From: Ruminococcus sp.
Lineage (GTDB): Bacteria > Bacillota > Clostridia > Oscillospirales > Ruminococcaceae
Reading direction: 5' to 3'
DNA length: 44,887 bases
NCBI GenBank assembly: GCA_022641595.1
Contig: JALCDN010000006.1
Span: 1 to 44,887, forward strand
Below the pieces are notes generated by a model. It had not been told where the DNA came from, did not search any database, and worked only from the letters and a program-made list of their open reading frames with translations. The translations under genes and the position numbers were made by a program. The first letter of the stretch is position 1. Each line of letters starts with the position of its first letter. Positions 17,100-25,567 of this stretch are shown here, one piece after another.

Positions 17100-17891
17100 T
17101 TACTTTGCATATATTTTATAGACTATGTAATTTACAAATTTTAATGGTGCAAATTTCCACAAAGCATACACAAGCTTATAAACGAATCCAACTGAATATA
17201 ATAGTGACGGATTTTTCTTTTCTGCTATTCTGCAAATAATACCTGCAATATACTCCGGTGACTGACCGTTCTGCTCATCATGCTCCATAACACTTACTGA
17301 ACGGCTTATTCTTTTGTCATATATATCATCACCCGAGTTATCAACTTTTCTTGATTTTGTAAATCCCGTTTTAGCATCACCAAGCATCACAGATGTTACT
17401 TTGATTCCAAAGGGCTTAAGCTCGTTACTAAGTGCAAGTGAATACATATTAAGTCCTGATTTAGTTATTGAATACCAAGCCTGAAATGGAATTGAAATTA
17501 TGCCTGCTATGCTTCCGATATTAATTATAAGACCATTGTGAGCTTCTCTCATAAATGGTATGACGGCTTTGCACATATTGGAAACTCCTATAAGATTTAC
17601 CGAAAGCAATTTAATAATATCATCATTTGATTGAAACTCAGCCGCTCCTGAGATTCCAAAACCAGCAGCATTTACAAGAAGATCTATTGTCTTTTCATGC
17701 ATTTTAACAAAATTTACTGCCTGCCTTACATCTGATTCATCTGATACATCAGCTGTAATATGGACTATTCTGCCTGAATCTTTTCCATGACGTGATATTT
17801 CGTAAACGTTGTATCCTTTTATACTGAGCTTTTCTGCCACAGCTTTACCTATTCCGCTGCTTCCGCCGGTAACAATCGCTGTTTTTGACAT
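17100..17891 (-). CDS. Short-chain dehydrogenase/reductase (SDR)
   Basis: A 263-aa classical SDR with the Rossmann motif TGGSSGIG (8-15), NAAG in the middle and the active site Tyr-X-X-X-Lys in WYSITKSG, with a serine (NIGSIAG) about 13 residues before. It should oxidise or reduce a hydroxyl/keto group with NAD(P). The C-terminal 60 residues are hydrophobic and basic (VYKLVYALWKFAPLK), suggesting membrane association as in lipid-acting SDRs. It is the first gene of the operon with the transcobalamin-like protein (gap 22 bp) and the ECF transporter. No link to cofactor uptake is known to me. Confidence 0.85.
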   Translation of the reverse strand: MSKTAIVTGGSSGIGKAVAEKLSIKGYNVYEISRHGKDSGRIVHITADVSDESDVRQAVNFVKMHEKTIDLLVNAAGFGISGAAEFQSNDDIIKLLSVNLIGVSNMCKAVIPFMREAHNGLIINIGSIAGIISIPFQAWYSITKSGLNMYSLALSNELKPFGIKVTSVMLGDAKTGFTKSRKVDNSGDDIYDKRISRSVSVMEHDEQNGQSPEYIAGIICRIAEKKNPSLLYSVGFVYKLVYALWKFAPLKFVNYIVYKIYAK

Positions 17892-17965
17892 TTTTCACAC
17901 TTCCCTGCAGATTGATATTATCCGATGTCAAATAAGGCAGCGGATTTCCTTTGATTACGTTTCCA

Positions 17966-17994
17966 ATTATAGCTCAATCCTCAAAAGATATCAA
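17966..17994 (-). promoter_or_regulatory. Promoter of the SDR-transcobalamin-ECF operon
   Basis: TTGATA (17989-17994), exact 17-nt spacer and consensus TATAAT (17966-17971) on the minus strand, about 75 bp before the SDR start. I looked for cobalamin riboswitch conserved boxes in this leader and saw none. Confidence 0.7.
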
Positions 17995-18019
17995 TGCCTT
18001 TTATCAGCATATATATCTG

Positions 18020-18064
18020 AAAAAATACTCAAGTAATACCGCAAAAAACTTTGCAGTATTACTT
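18020..18064 (-). terminator. Terminator of sigK
   Basis: Arms 18031-18045 and 18050-18064 (AAGTAATACCGCAAA and near-complement) make a 15-bp stem with one mismatch and a 4-nt loop, followed on the minus strand by GAGTATTTTTTC. It isolates sigK from the operon downstream. Confidence 0.7.
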
Positions 18065-18133
18065 TCTGTATGTGGCATTGCATAACTCGCTGTTGTGACT
18101 TTATACACATATTACCTTTACACTTTAACATCA

Positions 18134-18164
18134 GGGTACATCTAAAACTCCTTTAAAGATACCC
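18134..18164. repeat. TIR-only relic of the MITE family after sigK
   Basis: GGGTACATCTAAAAC and CTTTAAAGATACCC face each other within 31 bp. They resemble the two ends of the 158-bp element with the interior missing. The relic starts 2 bp after the sigK stop codon and can fold as a hairpin. Confidence 0.45.
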
Positions 18165-18165
18165 A

Positions 18166-18843
18166 TTATTCACAATCATATATTTTTTTTAATTTTGCTA
18201 TTGCTTTCTTTTCAATCCGTGAAACGTAAGAACGTGATATCTTTAACATCTTAGCAACTTCACTCTGCGTATGTGGACTTGTTCCATACAATCCATAACG
18301 CTTTACTATGATTTCCACTTCTCTTTTACTAAGACATTTATCAAGAAACTTATATAACTGCTCTGAATGAATATTCAAGTCGACCTGATTATCAATATCT
18401 GTACCATCATCAACTATATCCATTAACGTCAGACTGTTTCCGTCTTTGTCTGTATCTATTGACTCATTTATGTATATATCGCCTGAAGACTTTTTCTGCG
18501 TCCTGAAATTCATAAGTATTTCATTTTCTATACATCTGCTTGCATATGTGGCAAATTTTGCACCTTTAAGATAGTCGAACGTCATTACGGCTTTAATAAG
18601 TCCTATTGTACCGATAGAAATCATTTCCTCCTGATCGGGAGCAGCGGTATTGTATTTTTTTACGATGTGTGCAACAAGTCTCAGATTATGTTCAATCAAA
18701 GTATTTTTTGCATTTTTGTCACCTTTTGCCATTTTTTCAAAGCATTCGGTTTCTTCTTTTTTTGACAATGGTTTAGGAAAAATTCCCATACTGTCAACGT
18801 GAAGAGCAAAAAATATGAGATTGCCTATGATACTAAAAATCAT
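18166..18843 (-). CDS. sigK: Sporulation sigma factor SigK
   Basis: Mother-cell late sporulation sigma factor. The 225-aa protein has a hydrophobic N-terminal stretch (IFSIIGNLIFFAL) resembling the SigK pro-sequence, then region 2 with NLRLVAHIVKKY and EEMISIGTIGLIKA, and region 4 ending with SRSYVSRIEKKAIAKL. The order and spacing match B. subtilis SigK; SigE is the closest alternative. The gene is contiguous, with no inserted skin-like element. AGGAGG lies 5 nt before the ATG, and the promoter upstream has a sigma-E-type -10 box, as in B. subtilis where sigK is transcribed by sigma E. It indicates that the host has late sporulation genes. Confidence 0.85.
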   Translation of the reverse strand: MIFSIIGNLIFFALHVDSMGIFPKPLSKKEETECFEKMAKGDKNAKNTLIEHNLRLVAHIVKKYNTAAPDQEEMISIGTIGLIKAVMTFDYLKGAKFATYASRCIENEILMNFRTQKKSSGDIYINESIDTDKDGNSLTLMDIVDDGTDIDNQVDLNIHSEQLYKFLDKCLSKREVEIIVKRYGLYGTSPHTQSEVAKMLKISRSYVSRIEKKAIAKLKKIYDCE

Positions 18844-18872
18844 ATATGCCTCCTTATGCTGTATTACGCTTT

Positions 18873-18899
18873 ATTGTATGAGTAAGTGCGTGTACTTAT
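18873..18899 (-). promoter_or_regulatory. Sigma-E-like promoter of sigK
   Basis: On the minus strand CATACAAT (18873-18880) matches the sigma-E/K -10 consensus CATACAMT exactly, and ATA (18897-18899) lies 16 nt upstream in the -35 region. The -10 box is about 30 bp before the start codon. Confidence 0.6.
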
Positions 18900-18970
18900 T
18901 TCCAACAAAGTCTATTCAAATTTTTATCTGAATAAAATATTATATTATGATATTAATATGGGAGGACTTT

Positions 18971-20113
18971 ATGAAACATAAATATTTATTCTGTACTATA
19001 AGCATCCTGACGGCATCAGCATTAGCTTTATCAAATATACTTTTAAATTTTCATTTTAACTCATCTGCTGAAGAAACTTCATTTATACTCACGGAGGCTG
19101 AAACACAAACTGTACTTGAAGAAAACAACTCTGCAAAGCATCTCAATTGTGGTGCTATTTCCAAGCTTATGTCACTGCTTATAATCGCAAACGATATAGA
19201 AACAGGCAAATACTCAACAGATGATATTCTTACTGCATCACAATCTGTAAACGGAACTAAGGGTTCAGTCATATGGCTTCAACCTGGTGATAAATTATCA
19301 GTTGATGAGCTCCTCAAATCAGTAATTATCGGAAATGCCAACGATGCTATGACGGTTCTTGCAGAGAAATCATGTCAATCAGTAGAAAAGTTTACTGAAG
19401 AAATGAACAAAAAAGCTTTTGAAATAGGCTTGCGTGATTCCGCTTTTATGTCTCCCTACGGTTATTACTCCAAAGATGAATATACTACTTCAGGCGATAT
19501 AGCAATTATTTGCTCTGAGCTATCAAAATTTAATTTTCTAAAAAAATATTTCACAACCTGGCGTGACTTTGTAAAAAACGGTAAAACAGAACTGGTAAAT
19601 GAAAATACTCTTTCACGAACATATAAACATCATATCGGCTTCAAAGCGTCCCATTCAGAGCAATCAGGCTATTGTATTGCCGAAGCTGCTATAAATGAAA
19701 GCGGAGAAATTTACGTTGCAGTAGTTCTGAATGCACCAAGCGAAAATGATTCATTTTCAACCGCAAAACGTCTTCTTAACAAGGGACTTACTGAATACAA
19801 AACAACTGTTCCCGGATTTCCGGACGAATTTCTCGTTCCTGTCAAAGTTAAAAACGGTGTAGAAAATGTTGTAGAAATTAAACTCAAGCTTCATAAAAAC
19901 GTTGCCGTCAAAAAAAATATAAGTGAATTTACAAATGTATCAGTTATCCCGGATTATATATCAGCTCCTGTCAGAAAAGGTCAGAAAATAGGCACTGTTG
20001 CCTTTTACAGTAAAAATGTTCTCATTTATGAAACTGACCTTATTGCCAAAAATGATGTCGATTCTTTCTCCTTACCTTTTATTTTTAAAAAGATGTTGCT
20101 AAAATTGCTGTGA
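18971..20113 (+). CDS. S11 D,D-carboxypeptidase homologue with altered active site (probable pseudoenzyme)
   Basis: It has the overall layout of DacF/PBP5-type D-Ala-D-Ala carboxypeptidases: signal anchor (about 8-26), peptidase S11 domain (about 35-275) and a C-terminal beta domain (about 280-365). All three active-site motifs differ. The SxxK serine is Ala62 (AISK), the SxN motif reads NAN (122-124), and KTG reads KAS (225-227). The fold-specific segments around them (WLQPGDKLSVDELLKSVII, DSAFMSPYGYY) are well kept, so the frame is intact and the protein is probably expressed but not catalytic. Start at 18971 has GGAGG 5 nt upstream. It is divergent from sigK. Confidence 0.82.
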   Translation: MKHKYLFCTISILTASALALSNILLNFHFNSSAEETSFILTEAETQTVLEENNSAKHLNCGAISKLMSLLIIANDIETGKYSTDDILTASQSVNGTKGSVIWLQPGDKLSVDELLKSVIIGNANDAMTVLAEKSCQSVEKFTEEMNKKAFEIGLRDSAFMSPYGYYSKDEYTTSGDIAIICSELSKFNFLKKYFTTWRDFVKNGKTELVNENTLSRTYKHHIGFKASHSEQSGYCIAEAAINESGEIYVAVVLNAPSENDSFSTAKRLLNKGLTEYKTTVPGFPDEFLVPVKVKNGVENVVEIKLKLHKNVAVKKNISEFTNVSVIPDYISAPVRKGQKIGTVAFYSKNVLIYETDLIAKNDVDSFSLPFIFKKMLLKLL

Positions 20114-20160
20114 TATTTTTGCTCATATTTGTTAAAAATCAACAATAATTAAATATCTAC

Positions 20161-20189
20161 TTGAAAATTTACTAAAAATATAGTATTAT
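20161..20189 (+). promoter_or_regulatory. Promoter of pgi
   Basis: TTGAAA (20161-20166), 17-nt spacer and TATTAT (20184-20189), about 55 bp before the pgi start. Confidence 0.65.
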
Positions 20190-20244
20190 AATATTGGTAA
20201 AATATATTGTGTTAGATTTCTGGTACAAATCGGAGGTAATTTTA

Positions 20245-21579
20245 ATGTCTTTAAAGCTTAATACAAAATATCTTGATGCCTTTGTTAACAAAGACGAATT
20301 GTCAGGCATAAAACCACAGGTCGAAACTGCCGCTAAAACTCTTCACGACAAATCGGGTCTCGGCAACGACTTCCTCGGTTGGCTCAATCTTCCTACTGAT
20401 TATGATAAAAATGAATTTTCAAGAATTAAAGCTGCTGCAAAAAAAATATGCTCTAATTCCGATATCCTCATAGTTATCGGCATCGGCGGTTCATACCTCG
20501 GTGCAAGAGCTGCTATAGAACTGCTTAAATCACCTCTCTATAACAACCTCAAAAAAAATACCCCTGATATTTATTATGTAGGTAACAGCATCAATCCTAA
20601 CTACCTCAACGAAATTATCTCTATATGCGATGGTAAGGATTTTTCTGTAAACGTTATTTCCAAATCAGGTACAACAACTGAACCAGCTCTTGCTTTCAGA
20701 ATCTTCAAGAAAATGGTTGAAGACAAATACGGCAAAGAAGGTGCTAAAGAAAGAATTTTCGCTACAACAGACAAGTCAAGAGGTACTCTTAAAAATCTCT
20801 CTGACACTGAAGGCTACGAAACTTTCGTAATTCCTGATGACGTAGGCGGTCGTTTCTCAGTTCTTACAGCCGTTGGTCTCCTTCCTATTGCTGTTGCTGG
20901 CTGCGATGTTGACGCTATTATGCGTGGTGCTGCTAAGGCTCAGAAAGATTTCTGTGCCGACTTCGACAACAATGACTGCTACAAATATGCTGCTCTTAGA
21001 AATATCCTCTACAGAAAAGGTAAGTCCGTTGAAATGCTCGTTTCATATGACCCTTCTTTCGTTACTATGTCTGAATGGTACAAGCAGTTGTTCGGCGAGA
21101 GCGAAGGCAAAGACAATAAGGGCATATTCCCTGCTTCTGTAGTTTTCTCAACAGATCTGCACTCTATGGGTCAGTTTATTCAGCAGGGTTCAAGAATTAT
21201 GTTCGAAACCGTTGTTGATATCAAAAAGCCTAAAACAGACTTATTCCTTAAAGACGATGCCGAAAACCTTGATGGTCTGAATTTCCTTACAAATCAGAAT
21301 ATGTCGGTTGTCAACAGAAAAGCTTTTGAAGGTACTATTCTTGCTCATACTGAAGGCGGCGTTCCTAATATTATCCTCGAACTTGATGACACTTCAGAAG
21401 AGAACTTTGGATACCTCGTTTACTTCTTTGAAAAAGCTTGTGCTGTATCCGGCTATCTGCTCGGCGTAAATCCTTTCAACCAGCCAGGCGTTGAAAGCTA
21501 TAAGGCTAATATGTTCGCTCTTCTCGGAAAGCCAGGATATGAAGGTCAAAAGTCCGCTCTTGAGGCAAAGCTGGGTTAA
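20245..21579 (+). CDS. pgi: Glucose-6-phosphate isomerase
   Basis: Interconverts glucose-6-phosphate and fructose-6-phosphate in glycolysis. It is 444 aa, the short Firmicutes type, with sugar-phosphate motifs [12 protein letters not shown] and [10 protein letters not shown], and the conserved [14 protein letters not shown]. The start at 20245 follows CGGAGG by 8 nt; a start 51 bp upstream at 20194 has no ribosome site. Codon choice is biased (many CTC, GCT, AAC), as for a highly expressed gene. A small P-loop gene follows after 55 bp. Confidence 0.96.
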   Translation: MSLKLNTKYLDAFVNKDELSGIKPQVETAAKTLHDKSGLGNDFLGWLNLPTDYDKNEFSRIKAAAKKICSNSDILIVIGIGGSYLGARAAIELLKSPLYNNLKKNTPDIYYVGNSINPNYLNEIISICDGKDFSVNVISKSGTTTEPALAFRIFKKMVEDKYGKEGAKERIFATTDKSRGTLKNLSDTEGYETFVIPDDVGGRFSVLTAVGLLPIAVAGCDVDAIMRGAAKAQKDFCADFDNNDCYKYAALRNILYRKGKSVEMLVSYDPSFVTMSEWYKQLFGESEGKDNKGIFPASVVFSTDLHSMGQFIQQGSRIMFETVVDIKKPKTDLFLKDDAENLDGLNFLTNQNMSVVNRKAFEGTILAHTEGGVPNIILELDDTSEENFGYLVYFFEKACAVSGYLLGVNPFNQPGVESYKANMFALLGKPGYEGQKSALEAKLG

Positions 21580-21634
21580 TTTTTCAGCTTTTAATAAAAC
21601 ATTCACTGCCATATGGCAATGAAAGGAGAAAATT

Positions 21635-22042
21635 ATGATTAAACTTATTACAGGTAAAAAAGGTACTGGTAAAACCAAAATCCTTATTGACCAGATTAAC
21701 GATTCCGTTAAATCTACAAATGGCTGCCTCGTTTGCATCGAAAAAGGTGAAGCTCTCAGAAAATCTATCAGCTACAAGGTAAGATGGTGCGATTCAGAAC
21801 AGTTTGACATAAATGGTTATGAATCTTTCTATGGTTTCATCGCAGGTATGTTAGCCGGTAACTACGACATCAAGGGTATCTACATCGATGGCATCATAAA
21901 AATCGGTGGTCCTGATTTCGCTGAACTCGGCTCTACCCTCGAAAAGCTCAGCAAACTCACCGGAGATGATACTGACATCGTCTTCACTATCTCTGCTGAT
22001 AAGTCAGAACTCCCTGCTTCAGTTACAAAATTCATTAAGTAA
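21635..22042 (+). CDS. Small P-loop ATPase-like protein of unknown role
   Basis: A 135-aa soluble protein with Walker A GKKGTGKTK (7-15) and a hydrophobic strand ending in YIDG (IKGIYIDGIIK) that could act as a Walker B. It contains only the nucleotide-binding core, with no partner domain. GAAAGGAG lies upstream of the ATG. Codon usage resembles the strongly biased pgi gene before it, so it may be well expressed. A strong terminator follows, so it is probably cotranscribed with pgi. I do not recognise a specific family. Confidence 0.75.
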   Translation: MIKLITGKKGTGKTKILIDQINDSVKSTNGCLVCIEKGEALRKSISYKVRWCDSEQFDINGYESFYGFIAGMLAGNYDIKGIYIDGIIKIGGPDFAELGSTLEKLSKLTGDDTDIVFTISADKSELPASVTKFIK

Positions 22043-22050
22043 TGCATTTG

Positions 22051-22091
22051 TTTCGGCAGAAGCTTTATATTATGTTTCTGCCGAAATTTTT
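22051..22091 (+). terminator. Terminator after the P-loop gene
   Basis: Perfect arms TTTCGGCAGAA (22051-22061) and TTCTGCCGAAA (22076-22086) followed by TTTTT. Confidence 0.85.
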
Positions 22092-22100
22092 CAAAAAGTA

Positions 22101-22129
22101 TTGACACTTCTATTTTTTGGGTGTATAAT
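22101..22129 (+). promoter_or_regulatory. Promoter of yceD-rpmF
   Basis: Consensus TTGACA (22101-22106), 17-nt spacer and consensus TATAAT (22124-22129). It is the only promoter in the window with both boxes perfect, fitting a ribosomal protein operon. Confidence 0.85.
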
Positions 22130-22160
22130 ATTTTTTGTAATGCTCTAAAGGATTAATTGT

Positions 22161-22607
22161 ATGCTTATTGCCTTAAAACAAATTTTCAATATCATCGGCG
22201 AAGAAAAAATTATAGATTATTTTATCACTCCCGATGAATTGTCCGATATTCATGGTTATCTTTTTAATTCACCGATTCATGTTTTCGGCAAAGTCTTTAA
22301 CAGAACCGGTATCGTCTATCTTAATTTTTCTGTCGATTTTTCTTTGAAATTCAACTGCGACAGATGCTTGAAAGAACTCGTCAGAGACTTTCATTTTGAT
22401 TTCGAACACATCGTTGTCTCTTCTTCTGATAACGATAACGACGATTATATTGTAACCGACGGATGGAGCATTGACTTAAACGATATTGCTGTTTCGGATT
22501 TACTCCTCCAATGCCCTTCTAAACTCCTTTGCGACGAAAATTGCAGGGGACTTTGCATGGTCTGCGGATGCGACTTAAATGAATCTGAATGCGATTGTCT
22601 AAACTAA
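22161..22607 (+). CDS. YceD/DUF177 family protein
   Basis: A 148-aa conserved protein almost always encoded before rpmF; linked in plants and bacteria to 23S rRNA accumulation. It has the zinc-like cysteine pairs CDRC (middle) and CDENCRGLCMVCGCDLNESE near the end, as in other members. It ends 30 bp before rpmF, under a strong promoter. Confidence 0.9.
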   Translation: MLIALKQIFNIIGEEKIIDYFITPDELSDIHGYLFNSPIHVFGKVFNRTGIVYLNFSVDFSLKFNCDRCLKELVRDFHFDFEHIVVSSSDNDNDDYIVTDGWSIDLNDIAVSDLLLQCPSKLLCDENCRGLCMVCGCDLNESECDCLN

Positions 22608-22637
22608 AAGCTTTTCGCTTTACAAGGAGGTGCCAAT

Positions 22638-22823
22638 ATGGCTGTACCAAAGAGAAAAGTTTCCAAAGCAAGACGTGATAAAAGACGTTCTGCTGTATGG
22701 AAGCTTGATGCACCTGCAATGTGCAAGTGTGATAATTGTGGTGCTATCAAAGCTCCACACAGAGTTTGCAAGAACTGCGGTTTCTACAAGGGCGTTGAGG
22801 TTATCAAAGTTATCGCTGACTAA
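22638..22823 (+). CDS. rpmF: 50S ribosomal protein L32, zinc-binding form
   Basis: The 61-aa L32 protein begins [18 protein letters not shown] and has a four-cysteine zinc ribbon, CDNC and CKNC. The four-cysteine form indicates the zinc-replete paralogue. AAGGAGG lies 8 nt before the ATG. A terminator at 22851 follows. Confidence 0.97.
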   Translation: MAVPKRKVSKARRDKRRSAVWKLDAPAMCKCDNCGAIKAPHRVCKNCGFYKGVEVIKVIAD

Positions 22824-22850
22824 GTTGATATTTTTCCGATACGTGAGGAG

Positions 22851-22881
22851 GAGAGGAGGAGTAATCTTTCTCTCTTTTTTC
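22851..22881 (+). terminator. Terminator after rpmF
   Basis: GAGAGGAGG (22851-22859) pairs with CTTTCTCTC (22866-22874) through nine pairs including two G-U, with a 6-nt loop and TTTTTT next. The purine-rich arm also resembles repeated ribosome sites but no start codon follows it. Confidence 0.6.
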
Positions 22882-22919
22882 AATTTATATACCGCTTTTC
22901 AGCAGAATATGGAGTCTCT

Positions 22920-24236
22920 ATGGTTAAAATTACCGGAATTATAAAACGTTCTGCAGCTCAGGCTGCAAATATTATGCCTGGCGACATTCTCGTAAGCATT
23001 AACGGTCATGACATCAATGATGTCCTCGATTATATGTATTACGCTGCTGTTGACAGACTTGCTTTGATTTTATTAAGAAATAATTTAAAGGTAGAAGCAG
23101 ACATCTTTAAGGGCGAATATGATGACCTCGGTCTCGAATTTAACAGCTTTCTCATGGACGACAAAAAAAGTTGCCACAATAAGTGCATTTTTTGCTTCAT
23201 AGACCAAATGCCTCCGGGTATGCGTGAAACTCTCTACTTTAAAGACGATGATGCCAGACTCTCTTTTCTTCAAGGCAATTACGTTACACTCACAAACCTT
23301 TCACAATCAGATGTCAACAGAATTATTGACATGAAACTTAATATAAATGTCTCCGTTCATACTACCAACCCTCAGCTCAGATGTATGATGATGAATAACA
23401 GATTTGCCGGTGAAAAGTTAATTTACCTAAAGCAAATGACAGACAGCGGTATCAAACTGAACTGCCAGATAGTACTTTGCCCTGGTATAAATGACGGCAG
23501 CGAACTTAGGCGAACTCTTTCTGACCTTGGCGCACTTATGCCAAATATCTCAAGTATCGCTGTTGTTCCTGTAGGTCTTTCAAAATACCGTGACGGTCTC
23601 TTCAAGCTCAATTGCTTTAACTCCGTTACTGCCGGCAACGCTATTGACATAATTGAAGAATTTCAAAATGAATTTCTACAAAAATATGAATCACGAATTG
23701 TTTTCCCTTCAGATGAATTTTTCCTTATTGCAAACCGCCCACTTCCTACTATTGAATATTATGAGGACTTCTGCCAATATGAAAACGGTGTCGGTATGCT
23801 GAGATCTATTGTAGACGAATTTGAACACGCTCTTTTATCCGCTGATTATGACAATTCTAAAAGAACTGTTTCAATCGCTACAGGATACTCCCCTTTTGAT
23901 ACATTCTGCTCTCTCGTTGATATGGCAGAAAAAAAATGGAATAACCTTAAATGCAATGTCTTTAAAATTAAAAATAACTTTTTCGGCGAAAATATTACGG
24001 TTACAGGTCTTATCACTGCTCAGGATCTCATTGACCAACTTAAAGATAAAAATCTCGGTCAGGAATTACTCATATCAGCTTCCATGCTTATGCGTGACTC
24101 CGATATCTTTCTTGATGACCTTACCATTTCTGATGTCGAAAAAGCTTTGAATACGAAAATCGTAATCACCAAAAATGACGGCTATGAACTTCTTGACGCT
24201 ATTCTTGGTATTTCAGATATAAGAAAGGAGATGTAA
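22920..24236 (+). CDS. DUF512 radical SAM/PDZ protein
   Basis: A 438-aa protein with an N-terminal PDZ-like domain (about 1-70, ending DILVSINGHDINDV), then a radical SAM domain with the cluster motif CHNKCIFCF, and the DUF512 C-terminal half. It should bind a 4Fe-4S cluster and S-adenosylmethionine. Genes of this kind commonly sit immediately before der in Clostridia, as here (gap 2 bp); the reaction is not known to me. GGAG lies 5 nt before the ATG. Confidence 0.9.
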   Translation: MVKITGIIKRSAAQAANIMPGDILVSINGHDINDVLDYMYYAAVDRLALILLRNNLKVEADIFKGEYDDLGLEFNSFLMDDKKSCHNKCIFCFIDQMPPGMRETLYFKDDDARLSFLQGNYVTLTNLSQSDVNRIIDMKLNINVSVHTTNPQLRCMMMNNRFAGEKLIYLKQMTDSGIKLNCQIVLCPGINDGSELRRTLSDLGALMPNISSIAVVPVGLSKYRDGLFKLNCFNSVTAGNAIDIIEEFQNEFLQKYESRIVFPSDEFFLIANRPLPTIEYYEDFCQYENGVGMLRSIVDEFEHALLSADYDNSKRTVSIATGYSPFDTFCSLVDMAEKKWNNLKCNVFKIKNNFFGENITVTGLITAQDLIDQLKDKNLGQELLISASMLMRDSDIFLDDLTISDVEKALNTKIVITKNDGYELLDAILGISDIRKEM

Positions 24237-24238
24237 AT

Positions 24239-25567
24239 ATGTCATTACCTATCGTTGCTGTTGTCGGCAGACCTAATGTTGGCAAATCTACATTTTTTAA
24301 TAAAATTATAGGAAAAAGGCTCTCTATCGTTCAGGATACACCAGGCGTAACCCGTGACCGTATTTATTCTAAATGCGAATGGAGAGGCAGAGAATTTATG
24401 GTCATTGATACGGGCGGTATTGAACCTGAAAGCACTGACGTTATTCTTTCCCAAATGCGCCGCCAGGCTGAACTCGCTATCGAAAAAGCAGATGTCATCG
24501 TTTTTATAACAGACATAAGATGCGGTGTCACTGCCGACGATTTCTCTGTTGGCGATATGCTTCAGAAATCAGGCAAACCTATCATACTTGCTGTAAACAA
24601 ATGTGATTCACTTGGCGAACCTCCGCTTGAACTTTATGAATTTTACAACCTCGGTCTCGGTGAACCTTTCCCAATTTCTTCCGAACACGGTCATGGCACA
24701 GGTGATCTGCTCGACGAAATATTTAAATATCTTCCAGATTCAAAAACATCGGACTATGATGACGATTACATCAAGGTTGCTATCATCGGTAAGCCTAACG
24801 TTGGTAAATCTTCTCTCGTAAACAGAATTGCAGGCGAAGAACGTGTAATTGTCTCAGATATCGCCGGAACTACACGAGATGCTACTGACACTATTGTCGA
24901 AAATGAAAACGGAAAATTCGTTTTCATTGACACTGCCGGTATAAGAAAAAAATCAAAAATCAGTGACAAGGTTGAACACTACAGCGTACTAAGAGCTTAT
25001 ATGGCTGTTGACCGTGCTGATGTCTGCATTATTATGATAGATGCAGAAGTTGGCTTCACTGAACAGGATTCAAAAGTTGCGGGATATGCAAATGAACAGG
25101 GCAAAGCTTGCATTGTCGCCGTAAATAAATGGGACGTTGTCGAAAAAGACGACAAAACTATGCAGGAATACAGAACAAAACTCGAAAATGATTTCAGCTT
25201 TATGTCATATGTTCCTTTTGTTTTCATTTCTGCAAAAACAGGTCAGCGAGTAAATAAGCTTTTTGAACTCATAAAATATACTCATGATCAGAATTCTATG
25301 CGTATCTCTACAGGTATGCTAAACGATGTTCTTTCGTATGCTACAACAAGAATTCAACCACCTTCTGACAAAGGCAGACGCCTTAAAATTTACTATATCA
25401 CTCAGCCTTCAACCAAGCCCCCTACTTTCGTTACATTCGTCAATCGCTCCGACCTCTTCCACTTCTCTTACCAAAGATATATCGAAAATCAGATACGTTC
25501 AACTTTCGGTCTTGAAGGTACTCCTATAAGATTTGTTGTCCGTGAACGTGGAGGAACTGATAAATGA
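24239..25567 (+). CDS. der: Ribosome biogenesis GTPase Der (EngA)
   Basis: Essential double GTPase for 50S subunit assembly. The 442-aa protein has two G domains, with P-loops GRPNVGKS (9-16) and GKPNVGKS, and switch motifs DTPGVTRDR and DIAGTTRDA, NKCD and NKWD, followed by a KH-like domain. Full length. Its stop overlaps the plsY start by 4 bp. Confidence 0.97.
   Translation: MSLPIVAVVGRPNVGKSTFFNKIIGKRLSIVQDTPGVTRDRIYSKCEWRGREFMVIDTGGIEPESTDVILSQMRRQAELAIEKADVIVFITDIRCGVTADDFSVGDMLQKSGKPIILAVNKCDSLGEPPLELYEFYNLGLGEPFPISSEHGHGTGDLLDEIFKYLPDSKTSDYDDDYIKVAIIGKPNVGKSSLVNRIAGEERVIVSDIAGTTRDATDTIVENENGKFVFIDTAGIRKKSKISDKVEHYSVLRAYMAVDRADVCIIMIDAEVGFTEQDSKVAGYANEQGKACIVAVNKWDVVEKDDKTMQEYRTKLENDFSFMSYVPFVFISAKTGQRVNKLFELIKYTHDQNSMRISTGMLNDVLSYATTRIQPPSDKGRRLKIYYITQPSTKPPTFVTFVNRSDLFHFSYQRYIENQIRSTFGLEGTPIRFVVRERGGTDK

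Noticed and set aside
17892..18165. Cobalamin riboswitch ahead of the ECF operon
   Set aside because: I read both strands for the conserved B12-box and core segments and found none; only a promoter and the sigK terminator are evident.
18929..18962. Sigma-G/F promoter for the carboxypeptidase-like gene (TGAATA)
   Set aside because: The matching -10 region would fall on the ribosome binding site at 18960, leaving no room for a transcript start.
20873..21142. Plus-strand frame inside pgi as a separate gene
   Set aside because: It is an out-of-frame shadow of strongly codon-biased pgi.
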